Below, piece after piece: positions 43,651 to 51,866 of a stretch of DNA of 55,811 bases (positions within the stretch are counted from its first letter, which is position 1; each line of letters opens with the position of its first letter). A program made the translations under genes and the position numbers. Below the pieces are notes generated by a model, which saw only the letters and a list, made by a program, of their open reading frames with translations, made no database searches and was not told where the DNA came from. This stretch comes from CAXTEJ01 sp964243295 (lineage in GTDB: Bacteria > Actinomycetota > Actinomycetes > Actinomycetales > Angustibacteraceae), in NCBI GenBank assembly GCA_964243295.1, contig CAXTEJ010000022.1, forward strand, positions 1 to 55,811, written 5' to 3'.

Positions 43651-44076
43651 ATGACGAGCCAGCCCGATGACCAGGGTGCGGCCGAGCACGCCGCCCCGCC
43701 CGCGTCGTCCCCCCTGCGCGCCGTCCCGACCGAGCGGGCCGTCGTCCGCGAGATCGTGCCCGGGGCCGTGGTGGTCCTGGTCGGCCGGCTGGACGTCGGC
43801 TCCGTCGGCCGGGTGCGCGACGCGCTGCACGTGGCGATCGCGCAGGGCTCGGGCGACCTCGTCGTGCACCTCGACGGCGTGGAGGTGGTCGACGCCAGCG
43901 GCCTGGGCGTGCTCGTGGGCGCCCACCGCCGCGCGCGCCACGCCGGCCGGCGGCTGGTGCTGGTCGGGGTGCCGGCGCGGCTGGAGCGGCTGATCCGCCA
44001 CACCCGGCTGCACCGGGTGCTGCTGCGGGCCGACAGCTGGGTGGACGGGCTGAGCGACGGGGTAGTCACCGGCTGA
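43651..44076 (+). CDS. STAS-domain anti-sigma factor antagonist
   Basis: Protein of 141 aa with a 30-residue unstructured N-terminus and one STAS domain. The phosphorylatable serine is S83 in EVVDASGLGVLVGAHRRA. Such proteins bind a serine-kinase anti-sigma factor and release a sigma factor when unphosphorylated. No kinase or sigma gene is adjacent. ATG start with GTGAGGGGA at 43637-43645. Confidence 0.87.
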   Translation: MTSQPDDQGAAEHAAPPASSPLRAVPTERAVVREIVPGAVVVLVGRLDVGSVGRVRDALHVAIAQGSGDLVVHLDGVEVVDASGLGVLVGAHRRARHAGRRLVLVGVPARLERLIRHTRLHRVLLRADSWVDGLSDGVVTG

Positions 44077-44112
44077 GCCGGCTGACCGACGCACCGACCG
44101 ACGCAGCTCAGC

Positions 44113-44151
44113 GACGCGGCTGACCGACGCGGCTGACCGACGCGGCTGACC
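44113..44151. repeat. 13-bp tandem repeat, 3 units, after the STAS gene
   Basis: gacgcggctgacc repeated at 44113, 44126 and 44139, with degenerate copies on both sides, in the STAS-antiporter gap. Confidence 0.9.
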
Positions 44152-44231
44152 GACGCCGATTTGTTCACGCAGTCGGTCGACGGACCCCTCACCACCGTGA
44201 CCAGCCCCACCGCGCCCTGGTGGCCGTCGGG

Positions 44232-44237
44232 CAGAAT
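44232..44237 (+). promoter_or_regulatory. Putative -10 box of the antiporter gene
   Basis: CAGAAT, one change from TAGAAT, 6 nt before GTG 44244. Confidence 0.35.
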
Positions 44238-44243
44238 GGGGGC

Positions 44244-46112
44244 GTGCACACGGCCGCCGGACTCGTCCTGCTCGTCGTGGTCGTCGCCGCGACCTCGGCC
44301 CTCGCGCGGCGGGTCAACGCCTCGGCGCCGCTGGTGCTGCTGATGGTGGGCGTGGTCGCGGCCTACCTGCCGTTCGTCCCGGAGGTGCGGCTCGAGCCCG
44401 AGCTGGTGCTCGTCGGGCTGCTGCCCCCGCTGCTGTACTCCACCGCGATCCGCACCTCGCTGGTCGACGTCCGGGCCGACCGCCGCGCCATCCTGCTGCT
44501 GAGCGTCGGCTTGGTCATCTTCTCGACGCTCGTCGTCGGGCTGGTGGCCTGGTGGGTGCTGCCCGGTGCGGTGCCGCTCGCGGCCGGCATCGCGCTCGGA
44601 GCGGTCGTCGCCCCGCCGGACGCCGTCGCCGCGACGGCCGTCGCACGCCGGGTCGGCCTGCCCCGGCGGCTGGTGTCGCTGCTCGAGGGCGAGAGCCTGC
44701 TCAACGACGCCACGGCGCTGGTGTCGCTCAACACCGCGATCCTCGCGCTCACCACGAGCGTGTCGGTGTGGGCCGTCACCGGCGACTTCCTGCTGGCGGC
44801 CGTCGGCGGCGTCGTCGTGGGGCTGCTCGTGGCGCTCGTCGTCGCCAAGGTGCGGCGGCTGGTCGACGACCCGGTGCTCGACACGGTCGTCTCGCTCGTC
44901 GCCCCCTTCGTCGCCTACCTCGCCGCCGAGGGCGTCCACGCCTCGGGAGTGCTCGCCGTGGTCGTCGCTGGGGTGGTGCTGGCGCACAAGTCCCACCTGC
45001 TGCAGTCGGGCGCCGCGCGGCTGGCCGAGAGCAGCAACTGGCGCACGGTGCAGTTCGTGCTCGAGAACGCCGTCTTCCTGCTCATCGGCCTGCAGCTGCC
45101 CTACGTGCTCGAGCAGGCTCGCGCACAGGTCAGCCCGGGCGAGCTGGTGCTCGTGTGCGCGACCGTGCTGCTGGCGGTGCTCCTCGCGCGGCCCGTCTAC
45201 ATCTTCGCCGTCGTGGTGGCCTTCCGGGTGCTGGGGCGGTGGCTGCCGATCGAGACGTGGAGCTGGGGCTACGCCACGGTCGTCTCCTGGGCCGGCATGC
45301 GCGGGGTGGTGACGCTCGCCGCGGCCTTCACGCTGCCTGAGGACACCCCGCAGCGCGGGGTGCTGCTGCTCGCCGCGTTCACCGTGGTGGTCGGCACCCT
45401 GGCGCTGCAGGGGCTGACGCTGGCGCCCCTCGTGCGCCGGCTCGGCATGCCCGGCCCCGACCCTGCCGAGGACGCGCTGCAGGAGGCCGCGCTGCTGAAC
45501 GAGGTGGCGAGCGCCGGGCAGAGCCGGCTCGAGCGCGAGCGCACCCCGCTCGACCCGCAGGCCGTGGTCGACCAGCTGGTCGAGCGGTCGAGGCGGCGGG
45601 CCGACACCGCCTGGGAGCGGCTCGGCCGTTCGACGAGCGTCTACGAGCCGCCCAGCGAGACCTATCGGCGGCTGCGGCTGGCGATGCTGGACGCCGAGCG
45701 CGGGGCGGTCGTGACCGCGCGGGACGCCGGCCGGTACGACAACGACGTGCTGCGCGCGGTGCAGACCGTGCTCGACGTCGAGGAGTCGCTGCTCGACCGC
45801 GGCCAGCAGCTCGCCGACCGCGTCAACGACGAGCTGGTGTCGCAGCGCGCGAGCGGCGACTGCGACCACCTGCGTGAGGCGCCCACCGTGGCCCGGCCCC
45901 GCACACCGCTGGGGTGCGAGGAGTGCCTGGCGGAGGGGCGCGAGTGGGTGCACCTGCGGCTGTGCCTGGCCTGCGGTCACGTCGGCTGCTGCGACAGCTC
46001 GCCCGGGCGCGACGCCGAGCGCCACGGGCAGCAGGAGCAGCACCCGGTCATGCGCAGCTTCGAGCCCCACGAGGCGTGGCGCTGGTGCTACGTCGACGAG
46101 ATCCTCGGCTGA
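44244..46112 (+). CDS. Na+/H+ antiporter (CPA1/NhaP type) fused to a UBP-type zinc finger
   Basis: Protein of 622 aa. The first 400 residues form a CPA1 antiporter with about 12 helices and the conserved GAVVAPPDAVAATAVARR and EGESLLNDATALV motifs. A cytosolic region rich in charged helices follows (about 420-535). The last 80 residues are a ZnF-UBP finger (GDCDHL from about 539, then GCEECL, CLACGHVGCCDSSPGRDAERH, HPV), with Cys and His spaced as in ubiquitin C-terminus-binding fingers. Antiport of Na+ or K+ for H+ is predicted. The finger is presumably a regulatory or protein-binding module. Confidence 0.92.
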   Translation: MHTAAGLVLLVVVVAATSALARRVNASAPLVLLMVGVVAAYLPFVPEVRLEPELVLVGLLPPLLYSTAIRTSLVDVRADRRAILLLSVGLVIFSTLVVGLVAWWVLPGAVPLAAGIALGAVVAPPDAVAATAVARRVGLPRRLVSLLEGESLLNDATALVSLNTAILALTTSVSVWAVTGDFLLAAVGGVVVGLLVALVVAKVRRLVDDPVLDTVVSLVAPFVAYLAAEGVHASGVLAVVVAGVVLAHKSHLLQSGAARLAESSNWRTVQFVLENAVFLLIGLQLPYVLEQARAQVSPGELVLVCATVLLAVLLARPVYIFAVVVAFRVLGRWLPIETWSWGYATVVSWAGMRGVVTLAAAFTLPEDTPQRGVLLLAAFTVVVGTLALQGLTLAPLVRRLGMPGPDPAEDALQEAALLNEVASAGQSRLERERTPLDPQAVVDQLVERSRRRADTAWERLGRSTSVYEPPSETYRRLRLAMLDAERGAVVTARDAGRYDNDVLRAVQTVLDVEESLLDRGQQLADRVNDELVSQRASGDCDHLREAPTVARPRTPLGCEECLAEGREWVHLRLCLACGHVGCCDSSPGRDAERHGQQEQHPVMRSFEPHEAWRWCYVDEILG

Positions 46113-46148
46113 GGACGCCGACCGTGGCCGTGGCGGTGGCCGTGTCCG

Positions 46149-46196
46149 TCTCGCGGGCCGTCTCGCGGGCTCTCTCGCGGGCCGGCTCGCGGGCCG
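46149..46196. repeat. 12-bp tandem repeat, 4 units
   Basis: tctcgcgggccg at 46149, 46161, 46173 and 46185 with one to two changes per unit, in the 153-bp gap before the photolyase-like gene. Confidence 0.9.
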
Positions 46197-46253
46197 TCCC
46201 GCCGCCGGCCGGGGCCATCGCGCCTCGCCCCTGCGCGGACGCCCGGTCCGCCC

Positions 46254-46259
46254 CAGGAT
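46254..46259 (+). promoter_or_regulatory. Putative -10 box of the photolyase-like gene
   Basis: CAGGAT with 6 nt to GTG 46266, the same element found before the sua5-like gene. Confidence 0.35.
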
Positions 46260-46265
46260 GGGGCG

Positions 46266-47774
46266 GTGCCCGACGACGACATGACGGCCCGCTCGCCGAC
46301 GTCCACCCGCTGGCTGTTCGGCGACCAGCTCGGCCCGACGTTCCTCGACTCCCCGCAGCAGCCGGCGCTCATCATCGAGTCGCGCGGGGTGTTCGCCCGC
46401 CGCCGCTTCCACCGCGCCAAGGCCCACCTGGTGCTGTCGGCGATGCGGCACCTGGCCGCCGAGCTGGGTGAGCGCTGCACCTACGTGCGGGCGCAGGGCT
46501 ACCGCGAGGTCGTCGACGGGTACGGCCCGCTGTCGGTGTGCCAGCCGACGTCCTTCGGCGCGCTCGACCTGGTGCGCGCGCTGCCGGCCGTCGAGGTGCT
46601 GCCGCCGCGCGGCTACGCCACCTCCCGCTCGGACTTCGAGGCCTGGGCCGCTCGCCGGGGCAGGAAGCGGCTGCTCATGGAGGACTTCTACCGCGAGGCC
46701 CGCGTGCGCGTCGACGTCCTGATGGACGGCGACCAGCCCGTCGACGGCACGTGGAACCTCGACCCCGAGAACCGGCAACCCCCGCCGAAGGGTCGCGCCA
46801 CGCTGGGGCTGAGCGACCCGTGGTGGCCGCAGGAGGACGAGATCGACGAGCAGGTGCGCGCCGACCTCGACCGGTGGGAGCGCGACGGCGACGTGTCGTT
46901 CGTCGGCGAGGACGGGCCGCGCCGGTTCGCGGCCACACGCGCCGAGGCGCTCGCCGTGCTGGACGAGTTCGTGCAGCACCGGCTGCCGCAGTTCGGGCCC
47001 TATGAGGACGCGATGCTCGAGGCCGACACCTTCATGGCCCACTCGACCATCTCGGCGCCGATGAACCTCGGGCTGCTCGACCCCGTCGAGGTGGTCGAGC
47101 GCGTCGACGCCGCCTACCGCGCGGGCGAGGTGCCGCTGCCGAGCGCCGAGGGGTTCGTGCGCCAGGTGATCGGCTGGCGAGACTACGTGTGGCACCTGTA
47201 CTGGCACAACGGCCCCGGCTACCGTGAGCTGAACGCCCTCGAAGCCAGAACGCCTGTGCCGCAGTGGTTCTGGGACCTCGACGCCGACGCGGTCGAGGCC
47301 AGGTGCCTGTCGAGCGTGCTGCGTGGGGTGCGCGAGCGCGGCTGGACGCACCACATCCCGCGCCTGATGGTGCTCGGCAACTTCGCGATGCAGCGCGGCT
47401 GGGACCCGCTCGAGGTCAAGGACTGGTTCCACAACTCCTTCGTCGACGGCTACGACTGGGTGATGCTGCCCAACGTCATCGGCATGTCGCAGCACGCCGA
47501 CGGCGGCATCATGGCCACCAAGCCGTACGCCGCCGGCGGCGCCTACATCAACACGATGAGCGACTTCTGCAAGCCCTGCCGCTACGACCCGCGCGTGCGC
47601 GTCGGCGAGAACGCCTGTCCCTTCACCGCGGGCTACTGGGCGTTCCTGCACCGCAACCGCGACCGGCTGTCGGGCAACTTCCGGATGGGTCAGCCGCTGC
47701 GGGGCCTCGACCGGCTCAAGGACCTCGAGGAGCTGCTCGAGCAGGAGTCGGGACGGGGCGCCGAGGCTCCCTGA
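46266..47774 (+). CDS. Iron-sulfur bacterial cryptochrome/photolyase-like protein (PhrB type)
   Basis: Flavoprotein of 502 aa from the FeS-BCP branch of the photolyase family. Members repair (6-4) photoproducts or act in light signalling and carry a 4Fe-4S cluster. The four cluster cysteines are C347, C435, C438 and C451. The spacing 88-3-13 is identical to that of Agrobacterium PhrB as I remember it. The N-terminal antenna domain has WLFGDQLGP. The flavin region includes VIGWRDYVWHLYW and VLGNFAMQRGWDPLEVKDWF. Start GTG 46266 (leaderless spacing) or ATG 46281. Confidence 0.92.
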   Translation: MPDDDMTARSPTSTRWLFGDQLGPTFLDSPQQPALIIESRGVFARRRFHRAKAHLVLSAMRHLAAELGERCTYVRAQGYREVVDGYGPLSVCQPTSFGALDLVRALPAVEVLPPRGYATSRSDFEAWAARRGRKRLLMEDFYREARVRVDVLMDGDQPVDGTWNLDPENRQPPPKGRATLGLSDPWWPQEDEIDEQVRADLDRWERDGDVSFVGEDGPRRFAATRAEALAVLDEFVQHRLPQFGPYEDAMLEADTFMAHSTISAPMNLGLLDPVEVVERVDAAYRAGEVPLPSAEGFVRQVIGWRDYVWHLYWHNGPGYRELNALEARTPVPQWFWDLDADAVEARCLSSVLRGVRERGWTHHIPRLMVLGNFAMQRGWDPLEVKDWFHNSFVDGYDWVMLPNVIGMSQHADGGIMATKPYAAGGAYINTMSDFCKPCRYDPRVRVGENACPFTAGYWAFLHRNRDRLSGNFRMGQPLRGLDRLKDLEELLEQESGRGAEAP

Positions 47775-47781
47775 CAACCAC

Positions 47782-47821
47782 CAAACAGATGCTTGACGGT
47801 GGGGTCGGCGACCGTCATGCT
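47782..47821 (+). promoter_or_regulatory. Promoter and candidate operator of the HTH-MFS operon
   Basis: TTGACG (47793-47798), 17-bp spacer, CATGCT (47816-47821), then 7 nt to GTG 47829. The imperfect palindrome CAAACAGATGCTTG (47782-47795) overlaps the -35 box, a natural site for repression by the HTH protein encoded downstream. Confidence 0.5.
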
Positions 47822-47828
47822 CGTCCGC

Positions 47829-48410
47829 GTGGACAGCGAGGCCGAACCCGACGGCGACCCCGACGGCGAACCCGACGGCGACCCCGACCGCACGCTGCGC
47901 GCGCTGGCCCACCCGCTGCGGCTGCAGCTGCTCTCGCTGCTGACCGGCGCCGTCATGAGCGCGGCCGAGGCGGCGCGCGAGATCGGCACGACGCAGGCCA
48001 ACGCGAGCTACCACCTGCGCCAGCTGGAAGGTGCGGGCCTGGTCGAGGTGGCCGAGGAGGTGTCGGTCCGCGGCGGCCGCGCCCGGCGCTTTCGGCACGC
48101 GCCCGCCAGCGGCACCCGCCTGGGGGAGGGCGATGAGGGCGATATCCGGCTCGTCGCGGCGGTGCTGGCCGAGGAGCTGCGCCGCCGGTCGGCCTCGCGC
48201 CTGCTGGGTAGCGGCCCGACGCACCTGACGGACGCCGAGCTGTGGGTGCCCCCGGACGTCTGGCAGGACGTGTGCCGCCGCGTCACCGCGGCCATGACCG
48301 ACCTGCACGCGGCGGCCGCGCGGCCCCGGACCCCCGGAGCGGTGCGCACCAGCTCGACCGTCTCGATGTTCCTGATGCGTGACGACGTCGCGGTCGAGGG
48401 AAAGTCATGA
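47829..48410 (+). CDS. ArsR-like winged-helix regulator
   Basis: Regulator of 193 aa from GTG 47829. The helix-turn-helix covers about 18-75 (RALAHPLRLQLLSLL, SAAEAAREIGTTQANASYHLRQLEGAGLV), followed by a C-terminal helical region typical of the group paired with MFS exporters. The start could also be ATG 47817, but the -10 box overlaps that codon, so GTG 47829 fits better. The N-terminus has a short EPDGDPDG repeat. The stop overlaps the MFS start (ATGA). It probably represses its own operon. Confidence 0.85.
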   Translation: MDSEAEPDGDPDGEPDGDPDRTLRALAHPLRLQLLSLLTGAVMSAAEAAREIGTTQANASYHLRQLEGAGLVEVAEEVSVRGGRARRFRHAPASGTRLGEGDEGDIRLVAAVLAEELRRRSASRLLGSGPTHLTDAELWVPPDVWQDVCRRVTAAMTDLHAAAARPRTPGAVRTSSTVSMFLMRDDVAVEGKS

Positions 48411-49660
48411 GCAGCGTGCGCGCCTCGAGTGCAGAGCCGTTGCGGCACCGCGACTTCCGCTGGCTGATGGGCGGCCGGGTGACCGCCTCGCTCGGCAACT
48501 CCGTGGCGCCGGTGGCACTGGGGTTCGCGGTCCTCGACCTCACCGGATCGGTCACCGACCTCGGCCTGGTCGTGGCGGCTCGCTCGTCGGCGAACGTGCT
48601 GCTGCTGCTCGTGGGCGGCGTGCTCGCCGACCGGCTGCCGCGGGCGCGGCTCATGTGGGGGTCGGCGCTGGCGGCGTCGCTGACCCAGGCGCTCGTCGCG
48701 GCGACGGTGCTCAGCGGCACCGCCACGGTGGGGATGCTCGCGGCGCTCTCGGCGGTCAACGGCGCTGTGTCGGCGATCGCCTTCCCAGCCTCGGCAGCGG
48801 TCACCCCGCAGACCGTGCCCGCGGACGTCGTCCGGCCGGCGAACGCGCTGCTGCGCCTCGGCGTGAACGGTGCCATGGTCGGCGGAGCGGCGTTGGGCGG
48901 CCTGCTCGTCGCGGCGGTCGGGCCAGGCTGGGGCATCGCCGTCGACGCGACGACGTTCGCCGTCGCGGCCCTCTGCTTCGCGCAGGTGCGGGCCGCCAGA
49001 GCCCCTGCCGCGCAGGGAAGGTCGGCCAGCCGGCCGCTCGCCGACCTGCGCGAGGGGTGGTCGGAGTTCTGGTCGCGCACCTGGGTGTGGGCGGTCGTGC
49101 TGCAGTTCATGGTCGTCAACGCGTGCCTGTCGGGCAGCATCGCAGTGCTCGGTCCCGCCATCGCGGATGAGACGTTCGGACGTCGGCTGTGGGGCTTCGC
49201 GCTCGCGGCCGAGACCCTGGGGCTGGTCGCCGGCGGGCTCGTGGCGCTGCGCTGGCAGCCGCGCCGGGCGCTGGCCCTCGGCGTGCTGTGCACCGCGGTC
49301 TCGGCCCTGCCGCTGCTGGTGCTGGGCGGTGCCCCGCGCGCGCCACTGCTCGTCGTCACGCTGTTCGTCGCCGGCGTGGCGATCGAGCAGTTCGCCGTCG
49401 CGTGGGACGTCTCGCTGCAGCAGCACGTTCCCGCCGACCGGCTGGCACGTGTCTACAGCTACGACGCCGTCGGCTCGTTCGTGGCGATCCCGGTCGGCCA
49501 GGCGCTCATCGGCCCGGTGGCCGGGGCGGTCGGTCCGGGGCGCACGCTGCAGGCGGCCGCGGTGCTGGTGGTCGTCGTCACAGCCGCGACGCTCGGCAGC
49601 CGCAGCGTCCGCCGGCTCGAGCACGTGCGGCCGGCGCCGGCGTCCGCGGTGAGCGCCTAG
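48407..49660 (+). CDS. MFS transporter (DHA3/EntS-like exporter)
   Basis: Twelve-helix permease of 417 aa. LRHRDFRWLMGGRVTASLGNSVAPVALGFAVLDLTGS (broken only for description) and ADRLPRARLM are typical of DHA3 drug/siderophore exporters. ATG 48407 overlaps the regulator stop. Substrate unknown. The stop forms a CTAG shared with the convergent DUF849 gene. Confidence 0.9.
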   Translation: MSSVRASSAEPLRHRDFRWLMGGRVTASLGNSVAPVALGFAVLDLTGSVTDLGLVVAARSSANVLLLLVGGVLADRLPRARLMWGSALAASLTQALVAATVLSGTATVGMLAALSAVNGAVSAIAFPASAAVTPQTVPADVVRPANALLRLGVNGAMVGGAALGGLLVAAVGPGWGIAVDATTFAVAALCFAQVRAARAPAAQGRSASRPLADLREGWSEFWSRTWVWAVVLQFMVVNACLSGSIAVLGPAIADETFGRRLWGFALAAETLGLVAGGLVALRWQPRRALALGVLCTAVSALPLLVLGGAPRAPLLVVTLFVAGVAIEQFAVAWDVSLQQHVPADRLARVYSYDAVGSFVAIPVGQALIGPVAGAVGPGRTLQAAAVLVVVVTAATLGSRSVRRLEHVRPAPASAVSA

Positions 49661-50394
49661 CTGCCGAGCAGGTCGCGGGCGGCGGCGACCAGCTGCGCGT
49701 TGCCGGACGACGGCGACCCGTCGGGCAGGTGCAACACGTCCTCGAGCCCGATCCGGGTGGCGAGGCCGAGCCGCCCGGCCAGGCGCAGGGCGGGCCACGC
49801 CGAGGTGCCCTCGCCGTGCAGCAGCACGGGTGTGGACGTCGCGAGGCTGTCGACGAGATCGAGCAGCTGCCGCGCCAGTGCGTCGACGGCGCCGGCTCCC
49901 GGGCCGTGGGGCAGCTCGACCAGCAGCCGCAGGCAGCTGCCGCGCAGCGGTGAGGCGGCCAGAGCCTGCACGCCGGCGGCGTGCCACAGTCCCGCCTCGA
50001 CGGCGACGCCGAGGTCGAGCAGGGCGGCCGCGACGTCGTCGGCGCCGTCCTCGTGCCAGTTGACGGAGGCGAAGTCGGGCAGCGCGTCGAGCCTGCGCCA
50101 CCGTCGTACGGCGGCGACGCGCTCGACCGGGTCGGGCACCGCCCACGCACCGGTGGTCACGCCGACCGGCACGCCCGGCGCCGCCGTCCGGACGGCGGCG
50201 AGCACCCGTTCGGTCACCGCGGCGTCCAGGGTGTCGGCGCCGTCGGCGTCCTTGACGTGCAGGTGCACGGCGTCGGCACCGGCCGTGACGACAGCGGCCG
50301 AGTCGCGGGCCAGCTGGTCGGGGGAGACGGGCAGCGCCGGGTGCTCGGCAGGCAGCCGCCCGCCGTTCAGGCACGCCTGGAGCAGCGGGGTCAC
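49657..50394 (-). CDS. BKACE-family (DUF849) beta-keto acid cleavage protein
   Basis: TIM-barrel protein of 245 aa. BKACE enzymes use a metal to cleave beta-keto acids with acetyl-CoA. Family features: ACLNGGR at the N-terminus, metal ligands in VHLHVKD, PVGVTTGAW and SVNWHEDGADDVAAALLDLGVAVEAGLWH (broken only for description). It is shorter than typical members (about 280-300 aa), so substrate cannot be inferred. The GTG at 50394 overlaps the stop of the upstream membrane gene (GTGA). Confidence 0.85.
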   Translation of the reverse strand: MTPLLQACLNGGRLPAEHPALPVSPDQLARDSAAVVTAGADAVHLHVKDADGADTLDAAVTERVLAAVRTAAPGVPVGVTTGAWAVPDPVERVAAVRRWRRLDALPDFASVNWHEDGADDVAAALLDLGVAVEAGLWHAAGVQALAASPLRGSCLRLLVELPHGPGAGAVDALARQLLDLVDSLATSTPVLLHGEGTSAWPALRLAGRLGLATRIGLEDVLHLPDGSPSSGNAQLVAAARDLLGS

Positions 50395-50822
50395 GCGGCC
50401 GCGGTCGGTCGGGTGCGGTGCAGCCAGTACAGGCCGATCATCGGCAGGACGAGAGGCACGTAGCCGTAGCCCTGCCCGTAGCCGGACCACACGGTGGCGT
50501 TGGGGAAGGCCGCGTCGTCGACCAGGCTCAGCGTGCCGACCGCGAGGACGCCGGTGAGCTCGAACAAGCAGGTGCCCAGGGCGATGCGGCGCCAGGTGGC
50601 GCCGCGGCGGGCGAGGGCGAGGGTCGCGACGCAGTAGACGACGCCGGCCAGGGCCGACAGCAGGTAGGCGAGCGGCGCCTCGTCGAGCCGCTGCGCGAGC
50701 TGGACGCCGGCACGGGAGGTGGCGGCCAGCGCGAACACGGCGTAGACGGCGACGAGCAGGCGCCCGGGTCCCCGGTTGCGACGGTCGGCCTTCCCGGACG
50801 CGGCGGGGGCGCGCTCAGGCAC
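50391..50822 (-). CDS. Conserved integral membrane protein
   Basis: Protein of 143 aa with four hydrophobic segments after a basic, Pro/Ala-rich N-terminus. The C-terminal part (WSGYGQGYGYVPLVLPMIGLYWL) is a conserved actinobacterial pattern of unknown function. It overlaps its upstream membrane gene by 8 bp and DUF849 by 4 bp, forming a three-gene operon. Confidence 0.75.
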   Translation of the reverse strand: MPERAPAASGKADRRNRGPGRLLVAVYAVFALAATSRAGVQLAQRLDEAPLAYLLSALAGVVYCVATLALARRGATWRRIALGTCLFELTGVLAVGTLSLVDDAAFPNATVWSGYGQGYGYVPLVLPMIGLYWLHRTRPTAAA

Positions 50823-51180
50823 TCGCGCCGTCCCACAGCTGCAGCATGCGGGCGATCATGACGGCGAGGGCCAGGCCGACGACCACCAGCACCAGCGTGC
50901 TGGAGCGGGAGCGTTCGGCCAGCGACCACGCGGCGCCGACGGGCACGAGCAGCAGGGCGCCGATCGCGTACGCCAGGAAGGTGGCCGTGCTGTCGGGGCG
51001 CTCACCGCGCACCACCACGGCGACGGCCACCACCGCCTGGGCGGCCAGCAGCACCTCGAGGACGACCAGGCCGGTCACCAGCGGCCGGCCCACCGGGCGG
51101 TCGAGGGCGGCCTGGACGCCTGCCCACAGCGCCATGAGCAGGCAGGCCGCAATGACCACCGCGGTGAGGGGGATGACCAC
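50815..51180 (-). CDS. Conserved integral membrane protein
   Basis: Protein of 121 aa, almost entirely hydrophobic with four helices, no recognised domain. First gene of the operon with the next membrane protein and DUF849. The GTG start at 51180 lies 6 nt after a minus-strand TAGAGT box. Confidence 0.75.
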   Translation of the reverse strand: MVIPLTAVVIAACLLMALWAGVQAALDRPVGRPLVTGLVVLEVLLAAQAVVAVAVVVRGERPDSTATFLAYAIGALLLVPVGAAWSLAERSRSSTLVLVVVGLALAVMIARMLQLWDGASA

Positions 51181-51186
51181 GCCAGC

Positions 51187-51192
51187 ACTCTA
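51187..51192 (-). promoter_or_regulatory. Predicted -10 box of the membrane/DUF849 operon
   Basis: TAGAGT on the minus strand, 6 nt from GTG 51180, leaderless spacing. Confidence 0.5.
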
Positions 51193-51265
51193 GGGCGCGA
51201 CCACAGCGGGCCCGCGACCGCCTCGTCGGAGGCGGGCACGGCCCCGGTGAACACTGCGGTGGGGC

Positions 51266-51357
51266 GATCAGGCTGTGCTGATCAGGCTGTGACGATCAGG
51301 CTGTGCTGATCAGGCTGTGACGATCAGGCTGTGCTGATCAGGCTGTGACGATCAGGC
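51266..51357. repeat. 14-bp tandem repeat, 6.6 units, at the 3' end of the ohr-like gene
   Basis: gatcaggctgtg followed alternately by ct and ac, so the true period is 28 bp. Full units start at 51266, 51280, 51294, 51308, 51322 and 51336, and a partial seventh at 51350 includes the stop codon of the Ohr gene. The palindrome CTGATCAG recurs every 28 bp (51278, 51306, 51334). Confidence 0.95.
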
Positions 51358-51798
51358 CTCGACGGCCGTGATGGTGACGGGGATGTTGCCGCGGGTGGCC
51401 TTGGAGTAGGGGCACACCACGTGGGCGGCGTCCGCGAGCTCCTGGACCTTGGCGAGCTCGACGCCGGGGATGGCGACCTTCAGCTCGGCGGTGATGCCGT
51501 AGCTCTCGCCCTCGGGGCCGAAGCCGATCTCGGCGGTCACGACGGACTCCTTGGTGTCGACGCCCTGCGCCTTGCCGACGAGGCCGAGCGCGCCCTGGAA
51601 GCAGGCGGAGTAGCCGGCGGCGAACAGCTGCTCCGGGTTGGTGCCGGTGCCGGGGCCGCCGACCTCCTTGGGAGCGGTCAGGTCCATGTCGATGATGCCG
51701 TCGTCGCTCGTGGCGTGGCCGGTACGCCCACCGGTGGAGGTGGCGCGCGCGGTGTAGACGATCTTGTCCGGGGTCTTCACGGAAGTGGTGTCGGTCAT
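51352..51798 (-). CDS. ohr: Organic hydroperoxide resistance protein (Ohr/OsmC family)
   Basis: Thiol peroxidase of 148 aa that reduces organic hydroperoxides. Catalytic cysteines C66 (AGYSACFQGAL) and C129 (HVVCPYSKATRGN), and NPEQLFAAGYSACF typical of Ohr. The ATG at 51798 is chosen because MTDTTSVKTPDKIVYTARA aligns with family N-termini. No OhrR gene is adjacent. Confidence 0.93.
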   Translation of the reverse strand: MTDTTSVKTPDKIVYTARATSTGGRTGHATSDDGIIDMDLTAPKEVGGPGTGTNPEQLFAAGYSACFQGALGLVGKAQGVDTKESVVTAEIGFGPEGESYGITAELKVAIPGVELAKVQELADAAHVVCPYSKATRGNIPVTITAVEA

Positions 51799-51866
51799 GA
51801 CCGGGTCAGCACCGCACCGGTCCCGGTTGTTCCCCGCCGGGCCGATCGCGCGACCACCGCGGCCGA

